Shown one piece after another: positions 29,421 through 33,118 of a stretch of DNA of 33,118 nt. This DNA comes from Pelagihabitans sp037969055 (GTDB lineage: Bacteria; Bacteroidota; Bacteroidia; Flavobacteriales; Flavobacteriaceae). Location of the stretch: the NCBI GenBank assembly GCA_037969055.1, contig JBBKWR010000206.1, positions 1-33,118 on the forward strand. The letters are read 5' to 3'. The notes under the pieces were generated by a model. It made no database searches. It had not been told where the DNA came from and saw nothing but the letters and a program-made list of their open reading frames with translations. Position 1 is the stretch's first letter. Every line of letters begins with the position of its first letter. The position numbers and the translations under genes are program-made.

Positions 29421-30928
29421 TATGCTTCCGCCAACATTTTCTCCCCTGCCTCAATGGCCTCTTCTATCGTTCCCTTTAAGTTGAAGGCCGCTTCTGGAAG
29501 TCTGTCCAACGTTCCATCCATGATCATGTTAAACCCTTTAATGGTTTCCCTGATATCAACCAATACCCCCGGGATACCTGTAAATTGCTCCGCAACATGA
29601 AAAGGCTGAGATAAAAAGCGCTGAACACGCCTTGCTCTACCTACGGCCAGTTTATCTTCTTCAGAGAGTTCTTCCATGCCCAAGATGGCAATGATATCCT
29701 GTAATTCTTTATAGCGTTGCAACAACTCTTTGACCCGTTGCGCGCAATCGTAATGTTCTTTGCCCAAAATGGCTTCGGTCAAAATCCTTGATGTAGAATC
29801 CAAAGGATCCACAGCAGGATAAATACCAAGTTCAGCAATCTTACGTGATAATACAGTGGTAGCATCCAAGTGGGCAAACGTAGTTGCGGGTGCTGGATCC
29901 GTCAAATCATCAGCAGGCACATAAACCGCTTGTACAGAGGTAATGGAGCCTCGTTTGGTAGAGGTAATCCTTTCCTGCATGGCGCCCATCTCGGTCGCCA
30001 AGGTAGGCTGATAGCCAACAGCAGATGGCATACGGCCCAAAAGCGCCGATACTTCGGAACCTGCTTGCGTAAATCGGAAAATATTGTCCACGAAGAAAAG
30101 TACGTCCTTGCCCTGGCCTTCGCCCGCGCCATCGCGGAAATACTCGGCAATGGTCAAACCAGATAGCGCCACCCGGGCACGTGCTCCTGGGGGTTCGTTC
30201 ATTTGACCGAAAACAAAGGTCGCCTTCGATTCTTTCATCGCTTTTTTATCTACTTTGGAAAGATCCCATCCCCCTGCTTCCATGGAATGCATAAAATCCT
30301 TCCCGTATTTTATAATACCGGATTCCAACATTTCGCGCAGCAAGTCGTTCCCCTCTCGGGTACGCTCCCCAACCCCGGCGAAAACTGAAAGGCCACCGTG
30401 TCCTTTGGCAATGTTGTTGATCAATTCTTGGATCAAAACCGTTTTTCCAACCCCTGCACCACCGAACAAACCAATTTTACCACCTTTTGCATAAGGCTCA
30501 ATTAGATCGATCACTTTGATCCCAGTGAACAATACTTCGGTCGAGGTGGTAAGATCTTCAAATTTTGGGGCTTCACGGTGAATGGGCAAACCATCTTTAC
30601 CTGCTTTGGGCAAATCTCCTAATCCATCGATAGCATCTCCAATTACGTTGAAGAGACGGCCATAAATTGCATCCCCTATAGGCATCTGTATGGCAGCGCC
30701 GGTCGCAAGTACGTCGGTACCCCTACTCAAGCCATCGGTAGAGTCCATTGAAATGGTCCTAACGGTATTTTCACCAACATGCGACTGTACTTCCAATACC
30801 AGCTTGGAACCATCTTTATTGGTAATTTCCAACGAATCGTAGATCCTTGGAAGTTCTGAACCGGATTTGAACTCAACATCGACCACAGGGCCAATAATCT
30901 GGGATACCTTACCTGTAACTTTAGACAT
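29420..30928 (-). CDS. atpD: F1Fo ATP synthase beta subunit
   Basis: A 502-residue catalytic beta subunit with the P-loop GGAGVGKT (156-163), the GERTREGNDL block, the Walker B region DVLFFVDNIFRFTQAGSEVSALLGRMPSAVGYQPTL in which the catalytic carboxylate Glu lies in VGERTRE, and the C-terminal AEQFTGIPG. It synthesises ATP at the alpha/beta interface. The rest of the operon (alpha, gamma, a, b, c, delta) is not adjacent, so atpD-atpC form a separate pair, as in many Bacteroidota. Its own -7 element lies at 31003-31010. Confidence 0.98.
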   Translation of the reverse strand: MSKVTGKVSQIIGPVVDVEFKSGSELPRIYDSLEITNKDGSKLVLEVQSHVGENTVRTISMDSTDGLSRGTDVLATGAAIQMPIGDAIYGRLFNVIGDAIDGLGDLPKAGKDGLPIHREAPKFEDLTTSTEVLFTGIKVIDLIEPYAKGGKIGLFGGAGVGKTVLIQELINNIAKGHGGLSVFAGVGERTREGNDLLREMLESGIIKYGKDFMHSMEAGGWDLSKVDKKAMKESKATFVFGQMNEPPGARARVALSGLTIAEYFRDGAGEGQGKDVLFFVDNIFRFTQAGSEVSALLGRMPSAVGYQPTLATEMGAMQERITSTKRGSITSVQAVYVPADDLTDPAPATTFAHLDATTVLSRKIAELGIYPAVDPLDSTSRILTEAILGKEHYDCAQRVKELLQRYKELQDIIAILGMEELSEEDKLAVGRARRVQRFLSQPFHVAEQFTGIPGVLVDIRETIKGFNMIMDGTLDRLPEAAFNLKGTIEEAIEAGEKMLAEA

Positions 30929-31002
30929 TACTTTGCAGTTTATTTATTTGCCTTTGCAACAAACGATAACGCCGTTTGCACAAGCATTTGTTTTTCAGGC
31001 TG

Positions 31003-31010
31003 CAAATATA
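31003..31010 (-). promoter_or_regulatory. TATATTTG -7 element of atpD
   Basis: On the minus strand this reads TATATTTG, an exact TAnnTTTG match 75 bases upstream of atpD and giving a leader of about 70 nt. It lies past the terminator of the upstream receptor gene. No TTG is seen at the -33 distance. Confidence 0.6.
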
Positions 31011-31051
31011 GGATTTTACATTTTAAATGAAAATGCTTTCAGGGCTTTTTT

Positions 31052-31083
31052 CGAAACAAAAAGGGCAACTAAAATAGTCGCCC
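31052..31083 (-). terminator. Terminator of the TonB-dependent receptor gene
   Basis: GGGCAACTA (31063-31071) pairs with TAGTCGCCC (31075-31083) with one wobble and a 3-base loop. Read on the minus strand the stem is followed by TTTTTGTTT. It is 25 bases past the receptor stop and separates it from atpD. Confidence 0.85.
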
Positions 31084-31108
31084 CCAATTAAGATAAAGGT
31101 TGTAATTT

Positions 31109-33118
31109 TTATGGACTAATGGTCCAGGATACGTAATAGATCGCTCCAATTAGCCCGGTACCCACAGCGCTAAAATACTCCTCGTTCAGAATGTTCGATC
31201 CGCCAATTTTAAAAACCGATTTAATGTCCGGTACGCCATAATTGACCTGTGCGTCCAAGACACTGAATGCCGGAATTGGTCCATCTGCAAAAGTATTCTG
31301 CCATAAATAGGAATCGCTCCATCTATAATTCAAGTTAAATCCAAAGTTCTTGAACAGTTCAGTATTTCCAAAAGAGGCCTTGACCTTGTGTTTAGGGGTA
31401 TTAAAACTAGTCCTAAAATCCGGAAATGCCGCTTGGTTAAAATCAAATTCAGAATAGGTGTAGTTCACCCCAAAATCGAAGTTGCCCAATACTTTGGCAT
31501 CTATTCCCGCGGTAACTCCATAGGAACTGATGGGCACATCTGAATTGGTATAGGTCTGGTATGCCTTAAAATCGCCATTCTGAAGCGCTAACAACGACAA
31601 ACCATTGTCGCCAGCTGTACCATAATAAGGAACAAGTACCGACACATTGGAAATAAAGTTTTTATAATCGTTATAATATCCGCTCACATCTATGGCTATT
31701 TTACCAAGCTGTGCCCGGTAACCCGCTTCAAATGCAGTGATCTCCTCTGCCTTTACCAAAGGGGTGTTCACGGCAGTTGGCGCCCCGCTCAATACTGAAT
31801 TTGCAGAAAAAGCATTCTCATAGGCCGCACGACCGACAACTGTTACCGTGGGCTGACCTGTGAACGCCTGGCCGCTTTGGCTGACGTTGAAAGTACGCAC
31901 ATCCCTATCTAAATTGCTGGGTGCAGATCCCACCAAAATGGCCCTCCCGGCATCCAAGCCAATAAAAAGGTCTTGTGTGGTAGGGTTTCTAAATCCCTGT
32001 TGCACGGATACCCTGAAATTATGGTTCCTTCGCTCTCCCATGGTATATACCAAAGAGGCCCTAGGGGAGAAGAAGCCTTCAAAAAACTCGTTTTTGTCAA
32101 ATCGTCCAGAGAAGGTATACTTAAGCCTTTCGTCGAGCACCTTGCCCTGCAATTGGGCATAAGCACCATATTCAACATATGAAATGGGTCCGTCTACATC
32201 GGTAAAAATGGTTCCGTTGGAATTAAGAATGTATTCCCTAAACGATCCTCCTACCTGAAAGTCGAATTTGTCGCCCAGTAAATGGCTAAAATTATAGTTG
32301 GCATCTACATGACGTAATTTGGTGTTATCGATGAACTTGGCTCCTGTAGATAGATTACCATCTGCGGTTACACTGTTGAGGGTAGCTTCGAACTCCGGGG
32401 TTCCAGGCAGTAATCTACCGCTATCGGCCGCAGCCCTAGCTGCAGCATGGGCGGTCGCATCATCGGCCAGTACGCCTGTCCCCACCCCTAATTTGGCACC
32501 TATATAGGTACGGGCATAGTCGCCAAACCAAGAAGGTTCACTGGGATCATTTGGATTGGGCGCATCCCTTTTCCATCGTCTATTGACATTGATGGCGGCA
32601 AATCGTGTATCGTATGAATTACCTGAATTTTCAATAGTGGTATAACCCCGTAGAAAGAAATTCTTGTTCCTGATCTCGACCTTGTGCTGTTGCATGATAA
32701 AATCTTTGATCGAGTAGCGGTTGGCCCCTTGATAAATGGTATTACCCCGACCGATACGGCCATTGTAAACGATTTCAAGATCGTCCCCAAAGGGTCGATA
32801 ATGGACAGATCCATCAAACTTGACGCTTTCAGCTCTGTAATCGAGCAAATCCCTTTCCTCATAACCGGTGCGGCTTACCAAGGCGGAACCAACGGTCCCA
32901 GAAGGCAATCCCCCAGCGGCATCAAAATTAAGTACGGTGCTAACCTCATCCCCATAAACGTTCAACCCATCATAAGCTGGGTCGGTACGCGTCCGTCCTG
33001 GATTAAGCAGGTCAACATTGTTCACTGCGTGCCAATCCTCGCCCTGCAAATAGGAAAAATTGGCCTTGACCGCAAATTTATCGCTGAAGGCATGGGCGGC
33101 ACGGATCCCAAAATCGTA
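31109..33118 (-). CDS. TonB-dependent receptor, C-terminal part (truncated by the window edge)
   Basis: About 670 residues of an outer-membrane TonB-dependent receptor. The frame is open to the last base, so the plug domain and signal peptide lie outside. Visible are many alternating beta-strands separated by long loops, conserved barrel segments such as RASLVYTMGERRNHNFRVS and QGFRNPTTQDLF, then EAGYRAQLGKIAIDVSGYYNDYKNF, a classic late-barrel signature. The end FKIGGSNILNEEYFSAVG followed by a final aromatic strand is normal. Substrate is unknown; no SusD partner is adjacent in the visible part. The barrel is intact. Confidence 0.93.
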   Translation of the reverse strand, partial: YDFGIRAAHAFSDKFAVKANFSYLQGEDWHAVNNVDLLNPGRTRTDPAYDGLNVYGDEVSTVLNFDAAGGLPSGTVGSALVSRTGYEERDLLDYRAESVKFDGSVHYRPFGDDLEIVYNGRIGRGNTIYQGANRYSIKDFIMQQHKVEIRNKNFFLRGYTTIENSGNSYDTRFAAINVNRRWKRDAPNPNDPSEPSWFGDYARTYIGAKLGVGTGVLADDATAHAAARAAADSGRLLPGTPEFEATLNSVTADGNLSTGAKFIDNTKLRHVDANYNFSHLLGDKFDFQVGGSFREYILNSNGTIFTDVDGPISYVEYGAYAQLQGKVLDERLKYTFSGRFDKNEFFEGFFSPRASLVYTMGERRNHNFRVSVQQGFRNPTTQDLFIGLDAGRAILVGSAPSNLDRDVRTFNVSQSGQAFTGQPTVTVVGRAAYENAFSANSVLSGAPTAVNTPLVKAEEITAFEAGYRAQLGKIAIDVSGYYNDYKNFISNVSVLVPYYGTAGDNGLSLLALQNGDFKAYQTYTNSDVPISSYGVTAGIDAKVLGNFDFGVNYTYSEFDFNQAAFPDFRTSFNTPKHKVKASFGNTELFKNFGFNLNYRWSDSYLWQNTFADGPIPAFSVLDAQVNYGVPDIKSVFKIGGSNILNEEYFSAVGTGLIGAIYYVSWTISP

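Noticed and set aside
1..33118. CRISPR arrays, tRNA or rRNA genes, prophage or transposase genes
   Set aside because: No regularly spaced repeats, no cloverleaf or rRNA segments, and no phage or transposase motifs were seen.

Overview
This window looks like a chromosomal piece of a marine-type member of the Flavobacteriaceae (Bacteroidota). Clade markers are gldE-gldD behind ssb and mutY, an rplU fused to a Lys/Ala/Pro-rich tail, DUF4301, DUF4199 and DUF2807 proteins, a TonB-dependent receptor, several TAnnTTTG-type -7 promoter elements, and starts that lack Shine-Dalgarno sequences. I see no phage, plasmid, transposase, CRISPR, tRNA or rRNA gene. Most of the window is core metabolism and information processing.

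Layout. (1) 1-1600: two small secreted PepSY-like paralogues on the minus strand, separated by a conserved-looking gene-free segment that I read as a plus-strand structured ncRNA (about 820-1027, possibly 6S-like). (2) 1597-4549: a tight minus-strand operon of a thiamine-binding-type protein, a PnuC-family vitamin transporter, a NadR-type ribosyl kinase and a DUF4301 protein whose motifs resemble UDP-sugar pyrophosphorylases. (3) 4705-7394: an Sfp-type phosphopantetheinyl transferase divergent from ahcY, then a DinB-like DUF1569 protein. (4) 7481-11031: rplU-rpmA, then membrane, surface and transport genes. (5) 11119-16091: a lipoprotein, a serine/threonine dehydratase, gldD, gldE, ssb and mutY. 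(6) 16219-18954 on the plus strand: an HU protein, a 29-residue very basic ribosomal-type protein, RNase G with a boxA-like motif in its leader, and recX. (7) 19006-20407: a barrel protein and a JmjC-like cupin.

(8) 20486-28358 is a biotin cluster: bioF-DUF2007-bioD and bioA-KAS-bioB, both on the minus strand, interrupted by a plus-strand GT39-like glycosyltransferase. The KAS (beta-ketoacyl synthase) has an altered catalytic His position and is a candidate for the pimeloyl-forming step, because no bioC, bioH, bioG, bioW or bioZ is visible. A 427-base gap made of palindromic and inverted repeats lies before bioB. (9) 28389-33118: a GNAT acetyltransferase, atpD-atpC (beta and epsilon of F1) with a long inverted repeat between them, and the C-terminal part of a TonB-dependent receptor that runs off the right edge.

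The best leads for undescribed biology are the vitamin-salvage operon with its DUF4301 nucleotidyltransferase-like member, the non-canonical KAS in the biotin cluster, the micro-protein/boxA/RNase G arrangement, and the ncRNA candidate. All functional calls come from reading motifs by eye; no database search was run.
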